Assembly: GCA_019722365.1 (NCBI GenBank)
Contig: JADFUC010000424.1
Location: 1 to 64,000, forward strand
Length of the DNA stretch: 64,000 nt
Reading direction: 5' to 3'
Origin: Lithospermum erythrorhizon
Taxonomy: Eukaryota; Streptophyta; Magnoliopsida; Boraginales; Boraginaceae
This document shows positions 40,894 through 52,300 of the stretch, in pieces. A program made the position numbers and the translations under genes. Below the pieces are notes generated by a model. That model was not told where the DNA came from. It did no database searches and saw only the letters and a program-made list of their open reading frames with translations. Numbering within the stretch: the stretch's first letter is position 1; every line of letters starts with the position of its first letter.

Positions 40894-41370
40894 CTCCGTC
40901 CCTAATTATCATTTGATTTTTGATTCTTTAAATGTTTTTTGAACTTCGAATTTGTATATTTTCGTTTCGCTTTTATAATATTTTACGAAAATTACTCTCT
41001 CCATTTCAAATTAATTGATGTTTTGGGATCATGGCTGCCACATCACAAATTAATTTTTATTCACTAATCCGAAAATATAAAATTGATATTATTGAATTTG
41101 TTTCTAAAAATATTTTCAAAATATTTTTTGTAATTTTTCATAATATACATAAAACTTAATTGATAATTAAAGTCGTTGCCTCTAAAAGTTGCGAAAGCCA
41201 ATTTATTTGAAATTCGAGATAAGATATCAATAAAATACATTTCAATTTCTTTTCAATGATATATTTTTCATCAAATATTATATAATACAAATAAAAATAT
41301 TTATGGTCAAAGTTCAACTATTAAAAAGTCAAAAAATCAAAATATGATAATCTTTTAGGGGCGGAGGGAG
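40894..41370. mobile_element. Stowaway-like MITE carrying a nested MITE
   Basis: The outer ends ctccgtccctaattatcatt (from 40894) and gataatcttttaggggcgga (g, to 41370) are inverted over about 55 bp, including ttgattttttga and ttgaactt. The right end is followed by TA; the left end has lost a few bases. A second pair of ends lies inside at 40995-41222. Confidence 0.7.
40995..41222. mobile_element. Inner Stowaway-like MITE inserted in the outer one
   Basis: The ends ctctctccatttcaaattaa and ccaatttatttgaaattcga (ga) are imperfect inverses of each other, and the left one follows TA. It sits wholly inside the element at 40894-41370, so it is the younger insertion. Confidence 0.6.
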
Positions 41371-42264
41371 TATTTATTATGCTAAAATGACAACTAAATC
41401 CAAACAAATTTATTTGGCTAAAACGACAACTAAAACCGGAGGAAATATTACTTGATACTTCATGACTGTAGAGCACTCTGATAATTATTCGATAAGGTGT
41501 AGCCAATTGACGTTAAATCACACTCTTTTGTAGACTAAGCACATTTTGTGGTCCAATCGATAAAGTTAACACGCTGTTGGGAAATCAATGAGACTGATTC
41601 CATTTATTACGCCTGCTGCGACACCATGTGATCAATTCATGCCTTGAAATTATGTAATATCATTTGTGGCATTAATATATAAGCTCACTTCTAAGTTTTA
41701 TGCCTTTTTTGTTTAAATTTTATTTATTTTATTTAATTACTCATCTTTAAAAATATCTAATTCAATCACAAATTTTTAATGCTATCCTGCATGAAATTAC
41801 CCTAACAACTTAGTCATGTACATGGTCAAATAGTTATTATCAAATGTAATTTTTAAATACGGTGCATTCAAAACAAATATCTTAACATGAGTGAACGATA
41901 TGAATCGAGGACACAACAAGTTTAGGCATTTTCTTTTGTGGTTATCAAAGATGAGAAAAATATAATCACTCATAAATTTGTGTTTTTTCTAGCGTATTCG
42001 AGAATGCAATAACGAGGCGGAACTCCGGGATCCCTTCTGCCTCCTCTCCGCACAGACATCAACATCAACCTCGTCTCTCTATTAATATAAGTATGCTCCT
42101 TTAGTCTAATCGTGATACAGATGCATCATAGAGAACCTACCCATGTTATAAGGAGGGGTTTGCTGACCAAAAGAGTGAAGGCAAAAACTATTTCAAGATT
42201 TCACACCCGATGTTAAGTGTGTATAAAGGTTTAGGCAAAGTGTACCCAGCCATTTTATTTATTA

Positions 42265-42489
42265 CTATCTTCAATCCATTTTAATTGATTTCACATACTC
42301 CAGAGTGATAAACATTTGATCCTCAATTACTCTTTAATTAAATTATTAAAACTTAATATTATAAAAGTATTTTAAAAGACAAATCCAATTGTATAAATTT
42401 TATATTTTTAGAATAAAGAATAATTAGTACTGATGGCCAATATTCAATTTCAAAAAATTCTAAACGTCAATTAAAATGGATTGAGGGAG
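42265..42489. mobile_element. Stowaway-like MITE, 225 bp
   Basis: The ends ctatcttcaatccattttaa and ttaaaatggattgagggag are inverted over about 24 bp and flanked on both sides by TA. Internal sequence is AT-rich and non-coding. Confidence 0.8.
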
Positions 42490-44615
42490 TACATTATATC
42501 CAAGAGCGGAGAATATAAACTCTTGACTTGAAAGAACATATTTTGGACGGTATACTTTGTTAATCGCCAAGGGCAAGTTGTAATGCTCTCTCAATTCAAA
42601 TTTACAAAGAAACAAAAACTAAAAAATTAGTCACAAATACCAAAAACAACTTGGTCCAAATTATGGAAATTACCAATTCCATACAAAATCAAAATTCTTC
42701 TCGTGAAAGTTGTTGCCGATTAGTGCATATTTGTCACATATTTTGAGGGATATTATTGTATTTAAATTGATATATTTAATGTATTTTTATTGTCTAAGTG
42801 ACTAATACATGATAATTATTGATCTTTGTATTTTTAAATATTGATTGAAAGCCATGAATTTTCGGGAATAAATTAAAGAAAAAAAAATTAATTGAAGAAA
42901 TCAAACAATTAAAAAAGACTGACCGAGATCCAAAGTTAATTAGGGGTCGATTGACCACATTATGAAGCATGTGTAAGAAAAGCCGAAGGCTAATCTGGTT
43001 CCAAGCAAAAAAACGGCCGAAAGGCCTTTGGGCTTTGGCACTGGCGAAAATATTTAGTGGCTGCAACATACTACTCATGCGTGGAATTCAATCGTTTCAT
43101 AATTTCCTAATCGATTATTTTCTGCATCTTTTAATTTGTTTCAATTTCAAAACTTATTGGGATCGATCTAGTCAATTAATTTGGATTTTATATTTATTCA
43201 TCTTATTTCTCACCATATTAATTCTTGTGTTATTTATTGTGCTTAATTTTATCTCAAGATATCATGTTTCACGCACTGTGATGGAAACGTAATACATAAA
43301 ATAATGAATAATTGATTAGGGAATTGTTATATAAAAATGTGCAATAACTTAATTGGTTCAATAAATTATCTCGCGTTTTGCTATTACATTAATTAAACTT
43401 CATCTATGAATAATAAATAGTTTAGCTTAATTTTAAGAATTTAATTCCAGAAACTCAAGGCACTCTAACGGTACCTGGCTTAGTGCACCGAATGCAAGAT
43501 AATTGAATGTTTAGATTATAAATATTTAATGAGATTGTATTGATGAAATATTTTTCCCAACAAACCAAAAATATATATTTTACTTTAATTATTTATTTTA
43601 GTTTAATTACTCTCAAAATCCAATTCCTATTTAAATTACTTTCTATGATAGTTTAACTAGTTTAATCAAATTAAATAATCGATCGTTGCTCTACCTCGCT
43701 ATACTACTCTGCATTTATCTGCCATGCATTGCAGCATTAAATTATAACTCATCAGTTGCTTAGACTGCCTCTTGCAACTTCTATTTGGAAAAAAACTAAA
43801 AAATGTCATAAATTTGAATTGTTATTTTTGTGGTCAAGACCAAGAGAATTCTTTTCACCTCTTTAGTTCTTGTCATATGTTAAAAACAACTTTGACCACC
43901 AATTTTCACTGATTTTCAAGCACAAAATTTTCACACGTCTGACTTTTTGAATTAATAAGCCTTGAAAGACCCATGAAAACAATAAGAATCATATGTTATT
44001 ATTTTTTAGCACTCTTTGGAGTATTTGATTTTTCAGGAATGAAGTGATTTTCAACAAGAGTCAATACAACATTGAAGAGTACATAACAAGGAGAAATCAA
44101 CAACATCATTTATGGTTTCAAGCTATGAACTCAAAACACAAACACACCAATACTAATCAGTCACCCTCCTACGCACAAAGACATATTACTGCATCCATTT
44201 TTAACCCACATATTACACATTTTGTCATACTTAAAGTCCATCCACAACAACCTACCAACTGGTTGCTTCAAGGTCGTACTTTCAATGGTGGTCTCATTTC
44301 CAACACTTCCGGAACCATTCCTAATTATCCAAAAAAAAAGACTTGAAAAAGAAGACAATTTTATAAGTTCTGATAAATATGGTTGAAGGACGAATCTAAT
44401 CGTTATTTTCTACATTAACTCCTGAGACACACAACAACATGATACAAGCGAAAAGAAAAAGAAATGCTGCAATATGAACCAAATAAGATAACCAACAAGT
44501 TCTTGTTGGAAACACAAATAATGCTATTCTACTGCAAGTTGTTGAATTGATTAGGACTTGATTGATCTCACCGACCTCCCTCCGCTGCGACGTTTTCATA
44601 ATGAAGAATGTTGGT
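42490..44615. other. 3' flank of the FPS gene, no second gene seen
   Basis: Contains the FPS 3'UTR near 44615. Open frames at 42969-43292 and 44044-44346 (plus) have no recognisable domain and unremarkable composition. I do not call them genes. Confidence 0.45.
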
Positions 44616-47600
44616 CTATTTCTCCCTCTTGTATATTTTAGATAAAAAGGACTTCAGAACTGCCTGCACTGCTGGGCTTGAATGAGCTTCAATGGTGGCG
44701 GTGAGTTTCTTGTAAACACTGCTTTCATATTCTTCAAAAACACCCTAAAAGCATTTCGATTCAAGATCAATCAATATTTCTATATATGGATATAACAAGT
44801 ATGAAAAATAGTGTACGTTTAGGTTCCAGTACTACTACAAGAATTTAATTCACATCATTTCAGAAGTACAGAACGAAATTCCTATACAAACTTTAAAGTT
44901 CAATTCATAGATATAGGGTTAGGGAAATAGAGATATCAAGTCCAGATAGTGCAACATAAACGAAATGTGCATGCAACTGTGACCGTGGCAACAAGATGCC
45001 GCAGCTTCTTATCCTTAGATTATACTCCGTATTTCACTTTTAGTGTCAAATTGTTAGCAATAGCGGTGATACCTAGCTACTTCGGAAGTATATTTTTTAA
45101 ATATTGAACATAAGAAGAATATTTTCGATTTGATAGTGATCCTTAACAGTTTAATAATAGGATCATTATATTCCTCATTTCCTATTGTTAGAAACCATCA
45201 TTTAGCTCTCCATCTTCAACCAAAGCCTTTGAAGCAGAAGAAGGCACATGCTCCTTCTAATTTTCTAAACCCCTAAGGAGGCTTTGAGACAAAACGCTTA
45301 CATTTGAAAAAGCTTTAGTATTTCATTTTTTAAACCATGAAAAAGCTGGGTGGGCAGATATACCTAGATGCACATGCATAGTTATAATTGCAGATCTCAT
45401 TTCAAAGTAATACAGAGTATGTTCTTGAGTGGAGAATGCTAGGCTCTCACCTTGAGATCAAGATCATTATAGAGAGCTTTCACCTTTGCAACACTAGCGT
45501 GATTCTCCGTTCCATAGTTTTCCTGCATTGTGAATTACCTCTATAAAAATCAGCAAGTGTAGCATGCACAGAAAAATGTGCGGAGTACGTGTAGAATATA
45601 AACTCACATATAATATTTTCCTCTGTTCTTCATTGCACTTTTCCACGGCTTTTACAACCATCCAAGAGCATTTGAAATCTTCAATGTCAGTTCCAATCTA
45701 ATGTATGCACACAAGATGCAGCAAAAGCAAATTAGCAAGTGAAACAGATGAACTGGTTAACTAGATGTAGAACGAACGACAGAGTGTACAAGTTTACCTT
45801 TCCAATTGTCTCTGGTGCACCATAGCAATCTAAGTAATCATCCTGGATGTCAAATCATGAGATTAAGTTCAATGGAGGTAGAAAAGTTGATTTAATCAAA
45901 TTACTTTGTTTACCCCACAGAAAACTGTAACGTACTCTGTGCTACTACAAAATTTACTACACCATTTGCTAAGAAATAGGAGGCTATATATATATTTTAA
46001 AAGACAAAAATGATACAAGCCATGCAAGATTCAAATAGGTTTGATCAATTACAATGAATACAAGACTAAGGCTATCTAAATAGTTGTGAATAACTGAGAA
46101 GCCCCTTGTAATGCATGGGGAACGTGATTCTGTAAAATTGGTATACATACACAACAAGGTCGCCATTCTTGAAGCCTAATGCTGATGTCTCATGTTGTCA
46201 TGACTTGATATATATTGAAAGACAAAAATGATACAGGCCATGCAAAATTAAGATAGGTTTAGTTGGTTACAGTGAATACACAACTATGTAAGATTGTATG
46301 CCTATTCAAATAGTTGTGAATAACTATGAAGCCCGTTGTGACGTATGAGGCCTATGATTCTGTAACAATTGTTATAAATTTGTTTGTCGGATCTTGTATT
46401 GTGAACAGTGGATAGCAACAGTTAATCATATACTATGAATGATGGTGCATGCATAAGCGAAAGTAGTCTCTGATTTAGTCCATCTGGGCAATTCTGTTTC
46501 CCCTTCTAAATCTTTTAAACAGCAATAAAGAGTACCAGCTAAAAAGAAAGAATCATGCAGATTATAATAATGTAAATGGTCACACAATTCAACGTAATCA
46601 GTTACCTGTATTTGGAAGTACTCTCCCATCTTAATAAGTGCATCTTTTACAAGGTCATGATCTTCCAACTTCTCACCAGCCATTAGCAAGGCACATGCAA
46701 CCTGCATTCCATCAAGAACAAAGGAACACGGTGAGAAATTTAGTTCTTGTTGAGACATACAAATGAAAAGTACGAGAGATGCAAACTTACTGGCAGGTAA
46801 AATGAATAATAGGAAGTCTTGAATAATACAATGCGCCTGTAACTGCAAATATTTCGAAAGAACTTTGCATAAGGGCTCATGAATGAATGCATAATTCAAG
46901 TAACTTCTCAAATAATTTCAGTAAATACTAATCATATCTTCATCAATGAGTATAAAAATAGATCGAGTACATGAAACAAAAAAGTAAAAACAAAGAAAAG
47001 AATATTGGAACTAAATGCTCGCTGTTTAAGCACACCATAATGCATATGTAGGATCTTAATAGAACATATGACTTAGAAATGTGGGTTCATCTTGGTCCTT
47101 GCATCCATTTTCGGATAATCCACACTATATTTTGCGTATCAGACACTTCAAGGCTTAGTACCACACTACAAGACTTCCTTATAATTTCTAGTGTGTCGTG
47201 AACAATGATGTGGATGCTTGAGCTTCTCTTGGCATATATAATAAAAAAACTTAAAAATGTCGGTGTATACTTGCCCTCCATGTTACATTCTTATCCAGCA
47301 CCTGTGTTTGCATCCTCATCGTGCAATACAGATTCAGCATAATAAGGTCAACTGGAGCATTATATATCTAGTCACATCCATATTTTACTTGTTTTCACAC
47401 AATTCAACCAATACTTTTGAGTTTTAGTATTTGTTGGACCAATTGAGGTGCAAAATGAGAATTTCAGAGTTTCCATTGAAATTAAAATATTAGAATACTT
47501 TCGATAGGCACACACACATATGATATAGTAAGCTTAAATTAGATGGTTTTGTGACCACTGATTATCAAAAAGTTTCTGAACATCAATTGCATTAAATGTT

Positions 47601-49373
47601 AAAACTTCTCACTGAGGTGCAAAAGCGTTGTATGTTTCTGGAAGTTTACACTTACAGGTCTAGTGTATACTTTGACAGATCTTTTTCTCCTTGAAGAGTG
47701 GTTACCAAATCAATCATTTGTCCTGAAGCAGTTAGGAACTCAATCTGAAAGGAGAAGCGGTTAGAAAACCGTGCAATATAGAATTATGAGATGAAATGGA
47801 ACTGGATGCCAGCATAGTACTTCTGACATAATTTACCTCATTGAACACATCTAGCAAATTGACATAATAAGGTTTGTCTCTAAAGTATTTCTTGAGGATT
47901 CTAGGAATATGGTTCCGTAAAATAACACCATCATTCACCGCAATCATACCAACCTAAAACAGAATGTCCCAATGTGAGTATTTCTCTAAAAACAAACTGA
48001 ACAATATCGATACATTATATCTCATTGCTTTGACATACCTTTGGCAATTTGTACCAACATGGTTGACCACGTCGTGTAGTAGAATTATCCATGATATCAT
48101 CATGAACAAGAAAGTATGCTTGAAACTGAAAATTAGAGTAAAATAAACTGAATTTATCCATCCTTCGGAACAACTTGAAATGTACTACGCTCTGCTTCTT
48201 AATAAAATACTCCGTACATAAGAAATCGGTAGCAACTCACCCATTCAACACACCATCCAAGAACAGATGCAAGAAATAGCTCATCTTCAGTTAGATCCCT
48301 TCCTTCCTGGAGCAAATTGTAGCTATCAATAACAGCAAGGCCCCGGTTTAACTTTCCTGTACAACAAATTCGATTGAATTACACCTTAGGAGAAGAAAGT
48401 GATCGCATGCAACATAACTGGCAGAAGTGATGCAGAGGATTAATCAGAATTCGACATATAAATTCACGGTTGGGATCTCACCTCCAGGAACATTGTAGTC
48501 CAACATCTGTGATAGACATAAATAAGATATAATCAGAATTCAGAAAGGTAAAATTGGCAGAAGCTTATATATAAGCAAACCTCTCAAATTCTATATCTTC
48601 AGTGATTAGTGCCACCTCCATTTCAAAAAGATCATCCATTTTCACTACCAATGATCAAAATTATTAACAAACTTTGCAACCTTAATTGACATACATAACT
48701 TTGATGTAAACTAAAATAATCAAGTTAATAGTGAAATACTATTTTTTATATGTTTTTCACCAAAAATTATACAACATGTACATATATATTCAAGTTCACA
48801 ATTTAAATAGTCAAACATCATAATTCAAATTCAAAACTAGACAATATTGTTCAAATGGACTCAATACAACAAAAAATCCCCATGGTGGCATGTATGATAG
48901 GAGTCCGGATCCTCCATTACACTACTCGTGACACTCTCGTTACACTTCGTATTTATTTTTTATTTCTAAATTAACTTTGGAAAGCAAACAAAACACAGGT
49001 CGCATCATACAAAATATAACATATGATCTATATACACTCAACGTATGAGATTATAAATTGATATCTAGTAATCCTTCTCTCTTTCTTGATTCTACCATCA
49101 CCCTTACAACATTTCCACATTTTTCCAGATCAAATCTCATAATTTCATGACTCATAACACAATAAACAAACATCCAACATGACAAAAAAAACAACAAACC
49201 ATGATTTCTTTTCTCAAAATCTAGAAAAAAACACATACCCTCTCAACCCATTGACGAGAATCATCAGTCCACTCAAACAAAGTATCCTTAACCAACTCAG
49301 ATTTCAAAACAGTGTACACATCCATGAATTTCTGCTTCTGGTTCAATGACACTGCTCCAGCTTGACTCGCCAT
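44616..49373 (-). CDS. FPS: Farnesyl diphosphate synthase
   Basis: Twelve exons on the minus strand: 49373-49239, 48506-48482, 48356-48241, 48125-48039, 47953-47837, 47744-47656, 46842-46791, 46701-46606, 45842-45798, 45697-45608, 45522-45451 and 44744-44616. All sites are canonical and the frame closes at 350 residues, normal for plant FPS. The enzyme condenses isopentenyl diphosphate with dimethylallyl and geranyl diphosphate to farnesyl diphosphate, the precursor of sterols and sesquiterpenes. The first Asp-rich motif is DDIMD (101-105), with Phe97 and Tyr96 four and five residues before it, the chain-length setting typical of FPS. The second is DDYLD (240-244). The C-terminus KIYKREK is typical. 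Differences from common plant sequences are His100 just before DDIMD and [14 protein letters not shown] in exon 7 (usually HRRIVQYKTAYYS). No transit peptide is visible, so it is probably cytosolic. Confidence 0.96.
45985..46378. repeat. Direct duplication in FPS intron 8
   Basis: Two copies of about 160 bp (about 45985-46146 and 46207-46378) share aagacaaaaatgatacaagc / aagacaaaaatgatacaggc, then catgcaa.att, aatagttgtgaataact and gattctgtaa. They lie within the intron at 45843-46605, at about 80% identity by eye. Confidence 0.8.
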
Positions 49374-49594
49374 TTTCTTGGACCTCAACAATTACTTCCT
49401 TAGATGTAGATAATAATATTCAAGAAAGCTAGTATTTGTGCAAATGAAATGGACAATATGACAAATAATATGGGACAGAGAAAGGGACGGAGACAACAAA
49501 GCGAAAGATTTGTTGGGTACTTTAGATTGATTTAATTCTGACAATTAATGTACTAATATCTTTGGTTTTACTTTCAACTGATTATTGTACTTGG

Positions 49595-49602
49595 TATTTA
49601 TA
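49595..49602 (-). promoter_or_regulatory. TATA box of the FPS gene
   Basis: The minus strand reads TATAAATA about 220 bp upstream of the FPS start codon. A start site near 49565 would give a 5'UTR of about 190 nt with CT-rich segments and no intron signal. Position fits a plant class II core promoter. Confidence 0.6.
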
Positions 49603-49619
49603 GACTCACTTGCTCTTTT

Positions 49620-50077
49620 TTTAAAATAAATAATAAATAAATCAAATGGCCGCTAAAATATCCTTCAACAACCATATCTCAAGCATGTGATGCGAGGAAA
49701 TTCATTTATTACTATTTACTAGTGTATTTATTTTGAATATTTGAAGGACTTTGTCGTTGATATCTTTCAGCGAAGGCGTCCATGATTTAATCATTCTAAA
49801 TGTGGAAGGGTATCCCAGAGATGTCTTGGCTTGAATTAAATGTAGCGCCATCTGCGGCGTAGTCAGTCGCCCATGATCTGAGGCAGTCGCAGATTCAACA
49901 ATTACTTGCTACATAGGGGATCGAGCCGCCGTCTGTGAGGCGCTTAGCCGCCAAAGCAGCCGATGTCAGATTGAATGTCGCCAAGTAGACTTTTGAAAGA
50001 ACTTTATTGTTACTTTAAAATGTGGGGTGATAATTAAAATGATATTGATTAAACTTAGAAGGAAAAACAATTTAACT
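49620..50077. other. FPS upstream region, no gene seen
   Basis: AT-rich to about 49760, then a block at 49850-49990 with more G+C (repeated cgcc/gccg). No coding signal. Confidence 0.4.
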
Positions 50078-51259
50078 TTATTGAACCTAAATTATGTCGA
50101 TTTGTCAAGCTTCAACCGCCGTATTTTTTATCTTTTTTAAGTTGCACAATAATATAAATGTACGTAAATTGCCACTGAAAATATATTTTTGCCAATAAAA
50201 TTAATAAAAACTCATTGCCACAAAGGAGTAAAGTAGGAATTATACATATATTAGATTTTTTTAGAGTATATTTTAAATAACAACATTTGGACTTCATTAA
50301 TAATTAAAAAATTAAATAAAAACAAAAAGATTAAATCCTATTACCATGCATCTAGCCCCGCTCCCGCGTACCGCGTCCACGACCATACCTACTTAAATCA
50401 AGAAATTATCCCAAATCAATTTCCTGACAATATTTCGTATAATTTTTTCCAAAAGAAAATAATTGCTGAATTAAATCAAAATTATTCATACAAAAAAACC
50501 CAAATCAAAATTATCCACACAAAAAAACCCAAATCAAAATTGTTTACATCACTCACAATTTCCTGACAAACCCAAATCAAAATTATCCCAAAAGCCTTTG
50601 TTTTCCACATAAAAAACCCTCAAAAAGTTTGTTGCGTTTCCTTTTATATTCAATAAATTAAAATCAACAAAATTTGTGGGCATAATTAAAACTCAACATC
50701 GATTTGAATAATCATTAATATATGTTTCAAAGACCACATTTTTTATAAGAAGAGAACAACAAATTCAAGAAAAGATGAACAACAATTTCAACAACAAAAG
50801 TGTTTGGGTGAGTGAACCGTGAAATCGACCAGCCTCCGCCCCCCACGAATCGATGGTTGAGTGGTAGGTACTTTGTGGATTCGAGGTGGGTTTTGCTCTT
50901 TGGTAGTGGTGGCGGTGCTGTTGGGGAAGAGGCGGTGGTGGTGATGGCCTTGAAAGATGAAGTTGGGTGGGTGAAGTGTGGAAGATGAAGTTAGGGTTTT
51001 TTTTTTTTTGCTTTTATTAAAATTTTAAGAATTATAAAAGAAGGTAAAATGTTGTGTTATTTTAAAATATGTCCTAAAAATCTAATATATATATAATTCC
51101 TATTTTATCCTTGTGTTAAATGAGTTTTTATTAATTTTATTGGCAAAAATATATTTTCAGGGGGCAATTTGATAAAATAATAGTATTAGGGGGAAACTTG
51201 AAAAGATAAAAGTATGAGAGGGCAAGTTGACAAATCGGACATAGTTTAGGGGACAATAA
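50078..51259. mobile_element. Element with about 190-bp terminal inverted repeats (MULE-like)
   Basis: The left arm (50078-50280) and right arm (51045-51259) are inverted copies. Shared stretches include cgatttgtcaa, ctgaaaatatatttttgcca, ataaaattaataaaaactca and tatattagattttt. The core (about 50300-51040) is different in character: a C+G-rich part at 50820-50990 with ggtggcggtg-type triplets and agatgaagttggg repeated. Long inverted ends around gene-like sequence suggest a Pack-MULE. I could not find a 9-bp target duplication. Confidence 0.75.
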
Positions 51260-51888
51260 GAAATTAAGTCAAGTTAGAATTGTTATGGATGCTATAATCA
51301 TGTTTGATAATAGATGCATTAGTAAAAATATGTGAAATTGTGATAGTTATAAATTATTATAGATAAGAAGAAGATTGAATATGAGTTTGACATAAATTAT
51401 ATCGAATGATTTAGAGTTTATGTGATTAAACGGAAGATATGACATAACATAAAGCTGAATTAATTCGTTATATTAATAAAATCGATATTATTAAAATAAG
51501 ACTTGATTTGTCACGGTTTCCATAATACGCAGTAATTAAATTTATTCTTGTATAATTGTATTTTTTTCATATTCGATTAATAAATCCGTAAGATGTAAGG
51601 ATGTTTGAAAATTGAAATAACAAATAAGGACACTTGTAGAGTTTTGTGTCATATGTAGTCACATTTTCTTTGTAAAATTCCCATACAAACCTCCATCACT
51701 ATATAAAATTGTTTTAATGGTCACACACTCACACCACTCACGTTCTTTCACATCCAAAGTAGTGCTAGTTTCTTCTTTCTAGCTTGAGCTTGGCTTATTT
51801 GGTTTAAACAAAATGATAAATCAATTAAACGTGGTTTGGCTTACAAATTCTCGTTTTAGAAATTAGAAATTAGTCAAATCGAGGTATA

Positions 51889-52062
51889 CTCCCTCCATTC
51901 ATAAAAATTGTCTATTTTTTTTTTTTTCATTTTTCATAATTCATCTTATTTGACCAATTTTTAAATATATTTTACAAAAATATCAATTTTAATTAATATT
52001 AAAATGTTCACTTTTGAATTAAAAAAAAATCACACTAAACAATTTTCATGGAATTTGGGAAG
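51889..52062. mobile_element. Stowaway-like MITE (degenerate)
   Basis: The left end ctccctccattcataaaaat (tgtcta), preceded by TA, pairs with the inverse of aaacaattttcatggaattt (gggaa) on the right. About 174 bp, AT-rich. Confidence 0.55.
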
Positions 52063-52262
52063 TCGCATATTTGCATCATCTAACTTATTAATTAGGTGAA
52101 GTTATATACTATGTATATAATAGGAAAAATAACAAATAATTAAATACTATTAGTTAACTTTTTAAATTTTGGATGCCGTATTTTAATTATATTTGTTTAC
52201 TGCTATGAAAATAAATTAAAATAAAAATTAACACCATTTCATGACAGTGCGAATCAAATCAA

Positions 52263-52264
<2 letters not shown>

Positions 52265-52298
<34 letters not shown>
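52265..52298. repeat. (AT)17 microsatellite
   Basis: An uninterrupted AT run of about 34 bp in intergenic DNA. Confidence 0.95.

Positions 52299-52300
<2 letters not shown>

Noticed and set aside
44044..44346. 100-codon plus-strand frame near the 3' end of FPS
   Set aside because: No domain, no codon signal that I can see, no promoter or splice context; likely chance or 3' flank.
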